From Tubiluchus corallicola (taxonomy: Eukaryota; Priapulida; Priapulimorpha; Priapulimorphida; Tubiluchidae), in NCBI GenBank assembly GCA_030141605.1, contig JAQGDQ010001082.1:19289-59288 (forward strand): a stretch of DNA of 40,000 bases. Reading direction: 5' to 3'. The notes below the pieces were generated by a model. That model was not told the DNA's origin. It searched no databases and worked only from the letters and a program-made list of their open reading frames with translations. Numbering within the stretch: position 1 is the stretch's first letter; every line of letters begins with the position of its first letter. Positions 10,440 through 21,829 of this stretch are shown piece after piece. The position numbers and the translations under genes were made by a program.

Positions 10440-11335
10440 TAATAAAATGTTTAATTCGTAATCATAGCGTCAAAGTCTATAGTTTGTTTATATTCTATAG
10501 TCTACGTTGTAGAGTCGTAGTGTCAAAGTGCATAGTTCGTTTAACTCGTAGTCGTAGTGTCAAAGTGCGTAGTTCGTTTAACTCGTAGTCGTAGTGTCAA
10601 ACTGCATAGTTCGTTTAACTCGTAGTCGTAGTGTCAAACTGCATAGTTCGTTTAACTCGTAGTCGTAGTGTCAAACTGCATAGTTCGTTTAACTCTTAGT
10701 CGTAGTGTCAAACTGCATAGTTCGTTTAACTCGTAGTCGTAGTGTCAAATTGCATAGTTCGTTTAACTCGTAGACGTAGTGTCAAATTGCATAGTTCGTT
10801 TAACTCGTAGTCGTAGTGTCAAATTGCATAGTTCGTTTAACTCGTAGTCGTAGTGTCAAATTGCATAGTTCGTTTAACTCGTAGACGTAGTGTCAAACTG
10901 CATAGTTCGTTTAACTCGTAGTCGTAGTGTCAAACTGCATAGTTCGTTTAACTCGTAGACGTAGTGTCAAATTGCATAGTTCGTTTAACTCGTAGTCGTA
11001 GTGTCAAATTGCATAGTTCGTTTAACTCGTAGTCGTAGTGTCAAATTGCATAGTTCGTTTAACTCGTAGACGTAGTGTCAAACTGCATAGTTCGTTTAAC
11101 TCGTAGTCGTAGTGTCAAATTGCATAGTTCGTTTAACTCGTAGACGTAGTGTCAAAGTCAAAACGTTTGTTTAAATTATAGTCATAGCCACAGTGTCAAT
11201 TCGTTTGATTCGTAGTCGTAGCGTCAAATTGCATAGTTCGTTTAACTCGTAGTCGTAGCGTCAAAGTCAAAAGGTCTGTTTAAATTGTAGTCATAGCCAC
11301 AGTGTCAATTCGTTTGACTCGTGGTCGTAAAGACA
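10440..11335. repeat. 37-bp minisatellite, about 17 regular plus several degenerate copies
   Basis: Regular units from about 10513 to 11155 read TCGTAGTGTCAAATTGCATA + GTTCGTTTAACTCGTAG, with A/T, C/T and G/T variants interleaved among copies. Degenerate versions flank it at 10440-10512 and 11156-11335. The array ends only about 40 bp from the exon 3 donor at 11376, so its distance to the splice site may vary between individuals. Confidence 0.95.
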
Positions 11336-11376
11336 ATCAAAGTCTGTTCAACTTTTTGTTTCGAAGCCACACTCAC

Positions 11377-11480
11377 CGTCTTTGTTCATTCCCATCTGCA
11401 AACATTTCTTGAGTCGACACGCCTGGCACTGATTTCGATGAGCTTTGTCGACCACACAGTTACCTGTGCCAGCTTGACAT
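11377..11480 (-). CDS. NR2E3: NR2E3-like nuclear receptor, exon 3 (second zinc finger)
   Basis: A 104-nt exon with acceptor TTCTTGCAG and donor GGTGAGTG. It enters in phase 2, completing the Arg codon begun in exon 2, and leaves in phase 1. It encodes [20 protein letters not shown] followed by [14 protein letters not shown]. This is the complete second C4 zinc finger of the DNA-binding domain with the spacing of NR2E3 (human [34 protein letters not shown]), including the D-box and the CRLKKCL helix. Residues are about 121-155 of the assembled protein. Family knowledge says the product binds AAGTCA/AGGTCA-type half-sites in the nucleus and, in vertebrates, represses cone genes in rods. That role is not shown by this sequence. 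Confidence 0.95.
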
Positions 11481-11538
11481 CTGCAAGAACACGACAGGTA
11501 ATTGTAATTGCTGGGAGAATTGCAAAATTTGTTTAAAA

Positions 11539-11695
11539 CACAATTTACACTTTTTTCGGTGAGACCATTTTCGATTGGGTCTTTGACACACAATTCACAC
11601 TTCTGTTTTTTTCGGTGAGACCATTTTCGATTGGGTCTTTGACACACGATTCACACTTCTGTTTCTTTTGGTGAGACCATTTTCGATTGGGTCTT
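11539..11695. repeat. 55-56 bp tandem repeat, about 3 copies
   Basis: GTGAGACCATTTTCGATTGG occurs at 11560, 11615 and 11671, each with a TTTGACACAC-ATTCACACTT segment between. It lies in intron 2, starting about 60 bp upstream of the exon 3 acceptor in transcription order. On the minus strand it supplies a long open frame upstream of the exon, which is not coding. Confidence 0.9.
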
Positions 11696-11784
11696 GGAAT
11701 CTTTCTGCAGCGCAATACAGATCATAGATGCAGTTTATTATGAACACAGGTGACATGATGACATATACAAACATAATTCAGACA

Positions 11785-12430
11785 ATACAATACAATACAA
11801 TACAATGCACTGCACTACACTACACTACACTACACTACACTACACTACACTACACTACACTACACTACACTACACTACACTACACTACACTACAATGCAA
11901 TGCAATGCAATTCGATACAATACAACACAAAGAAAAACGCAACACCAGACTACAATACACAACAAAACACAATACAATGCAATGCAATGCAATGCAATGC
12001 AATGCAATGCAATGCAATGCAATACAATACAATACAATACAATACAATACAATACAATACAATACAATACAATACCATGCCATGCCATGCCATGCCATGC
12101 CATGCAATGCAATGCAATGCAATGCAATGCAATGCAATGCAATACAATACAATACAATACAATACAATACAATACAATACAATACAATGCAATGCAATGC
12201 AATGCAATGCAATGCAATGCAATGCAATGCAATGCAATGCAATACAATACAATACAATACAATACAATACAATACAATACAATACAATACAATACAATAC
12301 AATACAATACAATACAATACAATACAATACAATACAATACAATACAATACAATACAACACAACACAATACAATATAATCGAATACAGCACAACACAACGT
12401 AATACAATACAATGTAATATACTACAGCAC
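11785..12430. repeat. Mosaic pentanucleotide satellite
   Basis: About 640 bp of pentamers in homogeneous blocks: ACAAT, then CACTA (11811-11893), then alternating runs of GCAAT and ACAAT with one CCATG block (about 12075-12105). Because 5 is prime to 3 and no unit contains a stop in phase, ORFs up to 224 codons open on both strands. These are not genes. The array is in intron 2. Confidence 0.97.
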
Positions 12431-12531
12431 AATATACTAAACAATAAACCTAAATGTTTAGGTTGGCATCATAACAACAATACATTTAAAAAATCAATGC
12501 TTCATTTCATGAATAAAAAAATTCATGTTGA

Positions 12532-13135
12532 AATACAAATTCATTGAGTTAAATACTGTCAGGGTATGTCGTATCCTTGACCTTTGTCATGTGCTGTTAC
12601 TTGACCTGTGATTGACACGAATACAAATTCATTGAGTTAAATACTGTCAGAGTTTGTCATGTCCTTGACCTTTGTCATGGGCTGTTACTTGACCCGTGAT
12701 TGACACGAACACAAATTCATTGAGTTAAATACTGTCAGAGTTTGTCGTGTCCTTGACCTTTGTCATGTGCTGTTACTTGACGTGTGATTGACACGAATAC
12801 AAATTCATTGAGTTAAATACTGTCAGAGTTTGTCGTGTCCTTGACCTTTGTCATGGGCTGTTACTTGACCTGTGATTGACACGAATACAAAGTCATTGAG
12901 TTAAATACTGTCAGAGTTTGTCGTGTCCTTGACCTTTGTCATGGGCTGTTACTTGACGTGTGAATGACACGAATACAAATTCATTGAGTTAAATACTGTC
13001 AGGGTTTGTCGTGTCCTTGACCTTTGTCATGGGCTGTTACTTGACACGAATACAAATTCATTGAGTTAAATAGTGTCAGGGTTTGTCGTGTCCTTGACCT
13101 TCGTGATGGGCTGTTACTTGACCTGTGATTGACCC
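12532..13135. repeat. 88-bp tandem repeat, 7 copies, intron 2
   Basis: Units begin AATACAAATTCATTGAGTTA at 12532, 12620, 12709, 12796, 12884, 12972 and 13049; the sixth unit is shortened to about 77 bp. Each holds TCCTTGACCTTTGTCATG and most hold TTACTTGACCTGTGATTGAC, so each unit contributes one or two TGACCT elements, the reverse complement of the nuclear receptor half-site AGGTCA. The array lies 135 bp inside intron 2, next to the exon encoding a receptor DNA-binding domain. Confidence 0.95.
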
Positions 13136-13270
13136 CCATTCCTGCAAATAACGAATTTCAACATCTACGTTTAACATAACAACAGGGTTACTTTCAAATT
13201 CTGTAAACAGTGACGCATCGTTTTAACCCTTCTCTCTCTCAAGGCAAGGAAGCCATTGTGACTTTCATAC

Positions 13271-13568
13271 CTGTAAATAAGTTTTCTTCTAACACTACGT
13301 TTAAAGAAGCCACTGCATCCATTGCAAGCGAGGATTCCATAATGTTTTCCACTTGACGTGTCTCCACATACCACGCAGACGAGTCCGGGGGAGGGTCGTT
13401 TGGGCGGCGGAGGTCCCATGCCTCTGCTAATGTCTACCGAAATCAACGGCGCATGCGTAGACTCGTGATGGCCATAGGGAGATCTGGAATCGCCCAGGGC
13501 AAACGGCGAGTTCGATTCTTGCTCGCTAGGTGGCGAGTGTGAGATTCTTGACAGAGGTGATGTCGAAC
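13271..13568 (-). CDS. NR2E3: NR2E3-like nuclear receptor, exon 2 (A/B region and first zinc finger)
   Basis: A 298-nt exon with acceptor ATCATTGCAG and donor ACAGGTATGA. It enters in phase 1 and leaves in phase 2. It encodes a Ser/Pro-rich N-terminal arm (residues 22-83) and then [20 protein letters not shown] and [18 protein letters not shown]. This is the first C4 zinc finger, with P-box [11 protein letters not shown]. The Asn after the first P-box Cys and the SVRR ending are those of NR2E3; TLX has [13 protein letters not shown]. Translation past 13271 gives unrelated sequence, which confirms the intron. The reading frame is open back to the acceptor, so there is no need for an internal start. 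Confidence 0.93.
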
Positions 13569-13899
13569 CTGCAATGATAACATAAGTTGTTTATTTGTTT
13601 GCTCATTTCATTATTTATTTATTTATTGTTTATTTGTTTGTTTGTTGTGCATGTTGTGTTGTTTGATACTCAATCTGCCTTTATTTTTTACATACAGCAG
13701 TTTATTGATGTATTTTACCGATTACAATATGTTGATTTTTACAGTTGTTTTTTGTTGTGATGATGACAATGACGATGACTATGACGGTGATTAGCATTGT
13801 CATTATAATTACGTGTGAAATGTATAAAATATGTTCGTTCATTAACCGGTGTCGCTAAATTAAATTATCCTAATATGTAAAAGAATGTATATCTTATTA

Positions 13900-13900
<1 letters not shown>
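13569..13900. other. Intron 1 start-distal segment, no recognisable element
   Basis: This AT-rich intronic sequence lies just upstream of exon 2 in transcription order. It contains short ATTT/GTTT runs (about 13612-13660) and GATGA-type repeats near 13760. Nothing else is seen. Confidence 0.6.
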
Positions 13901-14126
<226 letters not shown>

Positions 14127-14127
14127 T

Positions 14128-14352
14128 TGCCCCCTGGAGGGTGAGTCAGCGACATTTTAACAATTGGCACAAACATTTTAAATTATAATCTAGTTACGCA
14201 AGTCTTTCCAGCAGGTAAGCGAAATGCTAAGTCATATAAATTTGCATGAAAAGTTTTTTGGGGCATAATTTAACATTTCCTTTTCTTCCCGTGATTTACG
14301 TGGCGTAGTGACGTCATGCAATGGCGTCCTCGGAACAGTATTGCGGGAGATT
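14128..14352. repeat. Dispersed repeat B, copy 1
   Basis: About 225 bp starting CCCCTGGAGGGTGAGTCAGC and ending near CGGAACAGTATTGCGGG, about 75-80% similar by eye to 19256-19489 in the same orientation. Shared blocks include TCAGCGACATTTTA, GCAGGTAAGCGAAA and TTTCCTTTTCTTCCC, followed by TGACGTCATG. I see no tRNA-like promoter boxes, coding sequence or terminal inverted repeats. The class is unknown and may be a MITE or SINE-like unit. Confidence 0.75.
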
Positions 14353-14940
14353 TAAAATGAAAACAAACAAAAATTCCTTCCAACACGAGTACGATATGTG
14401 TATAAAATTGCTGTAAAGTAGTATAATTTTTTAAGGTGATTTTTCTGAAACCTACTTCAGGCGCCCCTTTTCTTGTCCTTTAAATAAAAATTGGGTGTTT
14501 TGTGCAGTGCAGTTAAACAAGGAACTGGCTGCTTCATTTACTGCTTCCTTATAGTTTTGAAGCCAATTTCATTCGTTTTTCTATGTCTATAATATTATTA
14601 ATGACGTAGATATTTCTCTATTTTCTTATTCTTAATCAGGTGCCCCTTTTCTTATTCTTTAAGTTCTTCCCTCCGCATCTCTGCAAGACGGGTGGCTTCA
14701 GCTGGGTGGCTTCTCCCACCGCCGCCATCATGTCATCTTCCCTTCCCACTGATTAGATTATTCCGCCACACTTAACAGCCTCTCTCTACGCCATAATGAG
14801 TGATCTATGTAATTTCATTTATGCGTTAAGCCACAAGCACTTTGTCTTGATATCTCAATCCAGTCGCAATCATTGAAATAATGCCATTACCGTTACCGTC
14901 CCGCCATGACAGTTCTGAAGGCTGGATGCGCAGCAGTTGG
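14353..14940. other. Repeat-free island in intron 1
   Basis: Mixed-composition sequence. At 14690-14720 GGGTGGCTTC is repeated, and around 14750 the sequence CTGATTAGATTATTCC holds two GATTA cores (OTX-class-like). No exon is evident: the 69-codon plus-strand ORF at 14881 runs into a dispersed repeat and has no family match. It is a possible regulatory island, judged on composition only. Confidence 0.3.
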
Positions 14941-14954
14941 AAAGCGTTTCAAAA

Positions 14955-15400
14955 ATCATTAGAACACACGTGTTTGGTAATAATCGATGATAAATCTATG
15001 AATGTTTTACGCAAAAAACAGGTGTTGTACCTCTCAGTTCAGATGTGTTCGTTTGTGACGAACTACACACTTTCAACAGCTAATGCGTGAACACAGCAGT
15101 GAATTTGACGACACGCTGAATATCTTACAGTAGCACTGTAATTCAATAGAACAAACATTTCTGGTAATAATCGATGATAAATCTATGAATGCTTTACGCA
15201 AAAAACAGGTGTTGTACCTCTCAGTTCAGATGTGTTCGTTTGTGACGAACTACATACTTTCAACAGCTAATGCGTGAACACAGCGGTGAATTTGACGACA
15301 CGCTGGATTTCTTACAGTAACACTGTAATTCATTAAAACAAACATTTTTGGTAATAATCGATGATAAATCTATGAATGAGTTAGCAATGACAATTATATA
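14955..15400. repeat. 187-bp tandem repeat, about 2.3 copies, related to dispersed repeat A
   Basis: Units starting near TAATAATCGATGATAAATCT occur at about 14978, 15165 and 15351 (the last partial). Each full unit contains AACAGGTGTTGTACCTCTCA and GTTCGTTTGTGACGAACTAC, which recur in the element at 20228-20815. From 15401 to 16160 the sequence is unique. The part 15780-15960 is richer in G+C, has TTAATTATCAATCATAATGG and no exon. Confidence 0.85.
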
Positions 15401-16161
15401 TAGGCAACAGTTGATCATAAATCAATTTTTTCTATCGGGTTTCTTATCTGTGCATTTCTCTGCCAGAAAACTGTTTCCCTGAATACAATATAACAAAAAG
15501 AGCTTCAATAGATGTATGCTAATATTAACAAATTAGTCACGAGAATTCTGTCCTGACAAGTTTTTAAGTTTTTATATCATCTTTGCTTTATATTGGACCC
15601 CCTTGCTTTGTGTGGCCATTAATTCGTCTCGTATGAGGTGTTTTGTACAAAAATATAATATTAAACTAACCCAAACGGTACAAATATTTCGTTATACGAT
15701 GAGAACAATACGTTATAATGAGAACAATGGATAAGCAAAGTTGTCTGAACGAATTCCCGTTGTTTTGCTCCCATTACGAGGTTATGTTTAACATCTTACA
15801 TCCGTTTCCGGTTAATTTGTGCTGGCGCTGGATGACGTCTCCGTCAGAAGAGCTGGCGCGTTAATTATCAATCATAATGGAATCAGAGACGCTAATGGCT
15901 CCGCAGCAGTGGGGAGTAGAAATCCTGAAGCATCAGCTGTGAGAGGCAGAGATATTTGCAAAGAGCAATAGAAGCTCTGGAAGCTGAAGATTCAAGAAGA
16001 AGAGAAGGCAATTTTAAAGGCGGTCCCCAAAAAATCTAGGCACGTTTGTGTAGCTTTGCATTACGTCTACCCGTTTGAAAGTACAGTAAAGTGTGTGCCA
16101 TTAATTGCTCGAAATTTTCTTTTATGTTTTAAACAATTTTATCTAAACTTGTTTCAATTGG

Positions 16162-16285
16162 AACGGATTTGAACATAGGATGGAACTGCACATAGAATGG
16201 AACGGATTTGAACATAGGATGGAACTGCACATAGAATGGAACGGATTTGAACATAGGATGGAACTGCACATAGTATGGAACGGCT
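16162..16285. repeat. 39-bp minisatellite, 3 copies
   Basis: AACGGATTTGAACATAGGAT followed by GGAACTGCACATAGAATGG repeats exactly at 16162, 16201 and 16240. The last copy has begun to diverge. Because 39 is a multiple of 3, the overlapping minus-strand ORFs are spurious. Confidence 0.95.
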
Positions 16286-16309
16286 CAAACACAGTATCGA
16301 CGATAATAT

Positions 16310-17806
16310 TAAAAAAACAACATACAAACAAAAGCACAATAATAACATACTAACAGAATCACAATACTATAAAGTATAATAATAACATACTAACAGAATC
16401 ACAATACTATAAAGTATAATAATAACGCACTAACAAAAGCACAATAATAACGCACTAACAAAAGCACAATAATAACGCACTGACAAAAGCACAATAATAA
16501 CGCACTAACAAAAGCACAATAATAACATGCTAACAAAACCACAATAATAACATATTAATTAAGGCACAATAATAACATACTAACAAAAGCACAATAATGA
16601 CATACTAACAAACGCACAATAATAACATACTAACAAAAGCACAATAATAACATACTAACAAAAGCACAATAATGAAATATTAACTAAACCACAATAATGA
16701 CATGCTAACAAAAGCACAATAATAACACACTAACAAAAGCACAATAACGACATATAGCAAAAGCACAATAATAACACACTAACAAATTCACAAAAATAAC
16801 ATACTAACAAAAGCACCTTAATAAAATATTAACTAAAGCACAATAATGACATATTAACAAAAGCACAATAACGACATATAGCAAAAGCACAATAATAACA
16901 TACTAACAAAAGCACAATAATAAAATATTAACCGAAGCACAATAATAACATACTAACAAAAGCACAATAATAAAATATTAACTGAAGCACAATAATAAAA
17001 CATTAACTAAAGCACAATAAGAACATACAAACAAATGCACAATAATAACATACTAACAAATGCACAATAATAAAATATTAACTGAAGCACAATAATAAAA
17101 CATTAACTAAAGCACAATAATAACATACAAACAAATGCACAATAATAACATACTAACAAAAGCACAATAATAACATACTAACAAAAGCACAATAACGACA
17201 TACTAACAAAAGCACAATAATAACATACTAACAAAAGCACAATAATAACATACTAACAAAAGCACAATAATAACATACTAACAAAAGCACAATAATAACA
17301 TACTAACAAAAGCACAATAATAACATACTAACAAAAGCACAATAATAACATACTAACAAAAGCACAATAATAACAAACTAACAAAAGCACAATAATAACA
17401 TACTAACAAAAGCACAATAATAATATACTAACAAATGCACAATAATAACATACTAACAAAAGCACAATAATAACATACTAACAAAAGCACAATAATAACA
17501 TACTAACAAAAGCACAACAATAACATACTAACAAAAGCACAACAACGACATACTAACAAAAGCACAATAATAGCATACTAACAAAAGCACAATAATAACA
17601 CACTAACAAAATCACAATAATAACATACAAACAAATGCACAATAATAACATACTAACAAAAGCACAATAATAACATACTAACAAAAGCACAATAATAACA
17701 TACTAACAAAAGCACAATAACAACATACTAACAAAAGCACAATAATAACATACTAACAAAAGCACAATAATAACGCACTAACAAAAGCACAATAATGACA
17801 CATAAC
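16310..17806. repeat. 25-bp minisatellite, about 59 copies
   Basis: About 1.5 kb of units reading AATAATAACATACTAACAAA + AGCAC, in intron 1. The left third is diverged (TTAACTAAAGC, GCACTAAC variants). The right two thirds, about 17040-17806, is nearly homogeneous, which points to recent expansion there. The plus strand repeats TACTAAC, which matches a branch-point consensus, but that strand is antisense to the receptor transcript. Confidence 0.97.
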
Positions 17807-18536
17807 ATGTAGGAAGCCATGCCGTAAGTAGGTTCTTATAAAACACTGTTCAAAATTTTCAGTTAAATCAATCTAATTATTACAGCATTACAGGTAAAAT
17901 GTTTCTCAGCTGACAGGAAAAGTAACAATATTTTTCAGCAATTCCTCTGTAGTTTCAAACTACAATACAAACATCAATTACAACAATTTCAAGCCCTTTG
18001 TTTGTAAGCAATGAAAACCCGTAGGCTTAATCCATTTTATTTCTGATGTTGCAAAACATCGATTAAATTTAATCGATTTAAAAATAATTTCCAGACATTA
18101 TTGGCGCATTTTCTTGTAATTAAGATAAACTGATTACGTCTGTAATTATTAAGTAATTGTTTTAGCAAACATAACGGATTTTTCTACTCCGTGAGGTTAT
18201 TATGATAATTTTTACTGAAATCCAATTACGGAGTTTGAAATAATTCAATTAATTAAACAAAGATATTCGATCAAAAGCGGCCATACTTCTGCAGAGCCGT
18301 TTGATAAAAACTGAAAAAATAAAAAGAAATTTCACCAGTAACGCGTAGCGAACTCCCGTTTTTATATACAAAGCTGTATATTTGATGCTTATAAAAACCA
18401 GGATGTGTTCACGTGCTGGTAAATAAACATGGAATTGATAGGAAAAAAATAAAATTGAATAAAACCAACATAATTAGAACAAACTCGATTAAGATTTCCT
18501 GATTTTGATGTGGAGTACTAAGGTTATGTTTGCATT
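17807..18536. other. Intron 1 unique AT-rich sequence
   Basis: No repeat, exon or transposon is recognised. The segment 18060-18280 contains many TAAT/ATTA cores in a low-complexity AT background, which cannot be interpreted. Confidence 0.5.
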
Positions 18537-18605
18537 TGTGTTAATAAAGTTAATTTTGTGTTAATAAAGTTAATTTTGTGTTAATAAAGTTAATTTTGTG
18601 TTAAT
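18537..18605. repeat. 20-bp tandem repeat, 3-4 copies
   Basis: TTAATAAAGTTAATTTTGTG repeats three times exactly, with a partial fourth copy (TTAATGAGC). The following 18606-19252 is AT-rich. A 67-codon ORF at 18728 has no recognisable domain and no supporting signal. Confidence 0.95.
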
Positions 18606-19252
18606 GAGCAAAACGGAAAATTTCACAAATTGAGAATTTTGTGTCAAACCGATAATTAAAAAATCAATAATAACGATTTCAATAAAAACTACATTTGCTA
18701 CTGTATAAGAACTGTCATTGAATATTTATGAACATATTTTCTGTCCGTGTTACTTTCATTAATAATGTCGTGGAAAGTTGTTGTAATGTCCCATATTATT
18801 CTAAATATTTTTATATTGTATCTGTGAAACCGCGTCATAGATACGTTTGCTGCGTTGTTACAAAGCAATCTCTATATCAGTTCGTGAACAGACTAAATCG
18901 AAAAGCCACGATACTAGTACTATTTTATTAACAAGATATAAAGGCACAAGAAAACCCTCCATTTACATCCTGTTTAAAAATTCGTCTTGAAATTTTATAC
19001 TACTTACATACTGCCTTTTTGCTTGCAGGGCTTGCGCCGGCAGCAATGCTGTATAAAACTTAAACTCCCGCGATGACCGTTAGACGCAGCCATTTTAACG
19101 ATAAGTCATTTGAAATATGTTTAGAAAACATTTTGTAAAGTTTGAAAAAATAATCAGAGCATTCGTAGCGCACAAGTCACTAACTAAATAAAATTTAAAA
19201 TTACTGTATCTTGTCAATAAGATTAAAAATACGTTTTTTGGTTACTGAGTGG

Positions 19253-19489
19253 TGCACCCTGGAGGGTGAGTCAGCGACATTTTATCAATTGGTGAAAACA
19301 TTTTAAATAATTAATAATTTTCTTTTCTAGTTACATAAGTCTTTCTAGCAGGTAAGCGAAAATCTAAGCAATATAGATTCGCAGGGAAAGTCTTTTGAGA
19401 TATAATTTAACATTGCCTTTTCTTCCCCTGATTTGCATTGTGCGTGTATGACGTCATGTAATGGCGCCGTCGGAACAGTATTGCGGGCA
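19253..19489. repeat. Dispersed repeat B, copy 2
   Basis: Starts GCACCCTGGAGGGTGAGTCA and ends CGGAACAGTATTGCGGG, matching 14128-14352 over its whole length with several small indels, including an extra AATTAATAATTTTC. The two copies lie in the same orientation in intron 1, 5 kb apart. They define an uncharacterised family. The stretch 19490-20104 is AT-rich with nothing recognisable. Confidence 0.75.
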
Positions 19490-20104
19490 GTTTACTGTTT
19501 AACTCGTATTCTTATGTGGGCAGTTTGTTTTTTTGCATTTTTTCGTGAATTTGTTTTTGCGTATGTATGTCTGTATTTTTATTCTTACGTAATATTGCGT
19601 GAAAAATAAAAAAAAATTACGTATTTTCTATTTTCGCAAATATAGTATAGCAGTTACGTTTGGTTTATGTTCTTGGCAAATTCTAAAATCGTTTTTGTAT
19701 GTAATTGTATGTTTGTTGATTTTAACGCCTAATGGCAATACAAGAGCTTTAACTAAACTCATAGGCGTGCGAGACGGAGCTGTGGGGTTGGGGGTGGCTG
19801 CTAAAGGGTAGTTATTTCCGGGGGCAGATGATTCTATTTTATAGTTTTAAAATTAATTTTAATATTTCAGTATTCAAAAATTTTCACTTCTTTTTACTGG
19901 TTGCAATTAAAGTTTTTCATGTACAATGAATTGTTTCTTAACTTTTAACAATTTTGAGGTTAATAATTGTACGTATTAACGTAATTAAATGCACGTATAA
20001 TCAAAAATGTGCAAACATTCTACCTAGTGTTTGTCTGTTTAATAATAATAGTAGCTGCTATCAGTCACTAAACCACGTTAAATTTTTTATACACATTTTA
20101 ACTT

Positions 20105-20160
20105 CATGTTTAAGTTAATGTTCATGTTCATGTTCATGTTCATGTTCATGTTCATGTTAA
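20105..20160. repeat. (TTCATG)n hexanucleotide repeat
   Basis: About eight units of ATGTTC/TTCATG with minor start variants. Confidence 0.95.
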
Positions 20161-20227
20161 ATACTATAAAGATTACAGATGTGTTTGCAAAAGTAAAGCA
20201 AAGACCGCCACGATCATTCATATTGAA

Positions 20228-20815
20228 TTTAAAGCAAAACCGGATCCAATCTTAAACTATAGGTCTGATAGATTGATAGATTTATGGATATTGATAGAAA
20301 ACTTACTATTTTTTTTCAAAAATGACTTACGTGAAAGAATTATTACCACACAAACACAATTTCACGTTCGCGCCACTAGTTCTTCACTGTTAGATGCATT
20401 TCAACATTCACTAGTTAGACAGGCACTAGCGCCTGCATCTCTGAAACACATTGCACAAAAAACAGGTGTTGTACCTCTCAGTTCACCTCACAGTTTGTAA
20501 CGAACTTCACACGTTCGGCAGCTAATGCGTAAATTTGAAATTTGAATTTTTATCTTAAAACATACCTAGTTTTAGTACAAAACACTGAATATCTTACAGT
20601 AGCACTGTACTGCAATTTTCTCTTTCGCAAACACGTGCAACACGCTCGCGGAATATTTTTCATGTTGAAAATTATGTTAGTTTGTGATGTCATCACTAGT
20701 TGGGCTCCCGCGCCGTTAATTAAGTTTTTAATTTACAATTTAATTATCAGCAACGCTTTTGCAGTAATACAGAAATAATCAGATTGAAAACGGAGTAGCA
20801 CATGAAAAATCATTC
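20228..20815 (-). mobile_element. Dispersed repeat A, copy 1
   Basis: About 590 bp aligned by eye with 25930-26500 in the same orientation and, over about 200 bp, with 33880-34080 in inverted orientation. Shared blocks include AATGACTTACGTGAAAGAAT, CTGCATCTCTGAAA and GTGATGTCATCACTAGTTGG, and the last part (ACATGAAAAATCATTCTGTC) recurs at 8221 and 8430. No coding domain, LTR or clear TIR is seen, and the 75-codon ORF inside is not conserved. The strand given is arbitrary, set by matching the plus-strand copy at 33880. A short inverted copy of its central AGAGGTACAACACCTGTTTT block follows at about 20830-20880. Confidence 0.7.
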
Positions 20816-20879
20816 TGTCCTTTGAGAAACATTAAAAACAACTGAACTGAGAGGTACAACACCTGTTTTTGTGCAAGTA

Positions 20880-21209
20880 TTTGCACGTTTGCTTACTGAA
20901 AAATACAGAACTTTGGTTTATGTTGTTTTAGACTCATAGTTTTCTGTCAGCAAAGATCTAGATTTCTTGCATTACTACTGTAATTACTATTACATTAAAT
21001 CCAGTGTAAATGTGTAGAATAATAAAGAAGCATAGATTTATAGACCTGTAATAACTGCAACTGTTCTGTTTATAAATAATCAGTTTATATCCTATATAAT
21101 TATGTGCCCTGTCATTTGAACTTATTTGAAATCATTCAGACTTGTGAAAATTCTTAAAATTGAAAATTCAAATATCTCTCTGCCCCGTTAAGAAATTTTC
21201 TCCAATTTT
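20880..21209. other. Intron 1 unique AT-rich sequence
   Basis: Nothing recognisable on either strand. Confidence 0.5.
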
Positions 21210-21620
21210 ATAACAAACTGACCTATTATAGGGTTAACATGACATAACAAACTAACCTATTATAGGGTTAACATCACATAACAGACTGACCATTTATAGG
21301 GTTAACATCACATAACAAACTAACCTATTATAAGATTAACATCACATAACAGACTGACCATTTATAGGGTTAACATGACATAACAAACTGAGCTTTTATA
21401 GGGTTAACATGACATAACAAACTGACCTTTTATAGGGTTAGCATGACATAACAGACTCACCTATTATATTGTTAACATCACATAACAGACTGACCTATTA
21501 TAGGGTAACATGACATAACAAACTAACCTATTATAGGGTAATCATGACATAACAAACTAACCTATTATAGGATTAACATCACATAACAAACTAAGCTACT
21601 ATAGGGTTAACATGACATGA
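21210..21620. repeat. 34-bp minisatellite, about 12 copies
   Basis: Units read AACAAACTGACCTATTATAG + GGTTAACATGACAT with G/C, A/G and T variants. Most keep GTTAAC. It lies in intron 1. Confidence 0.95.
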
Positions 21621-21829
21621 TAAACGCTTTGATTTTTTTACTTTTTCGGCTATAATGCACTAGACCACCATTTTAAGACCCTCTGTGGTGTTTACCAATG
21701 CAGTTTTTACTAAAACTTTGAGTATCTTTTCCACTAAAACTATCTGTACTGCTGTAATAACTGTAACACTACACTAATTGTATTAATTCCACATGTATTG
21801 GATTTCTGAATTAAGTAGCAACATTGTAC

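Noticed and set aside
11348-11647. Taking the whole 99-codon minus-strand ORF as coding
   Set aside because: Only 11377-11480 is exon. The N-terminal part is a 55-bp intronic repeat, bounded by a clear TTGCAG acceptor, and the last residues are past the GTGAGT donor.
11728-12547. Overlapping ORFs of 164-224 codons on both strands
   Set aside because: They are stop-free translations of pentanucleotide repeats (QCNAM, YNTIQ). All frames look alike, with no start context or domain.
16310-17806. TACTAAC as repeated splicing branch points
   Set aside because: They are on the plus strand, antisense to the receptor transcript, and the motif is just part of the 25-bp unit.
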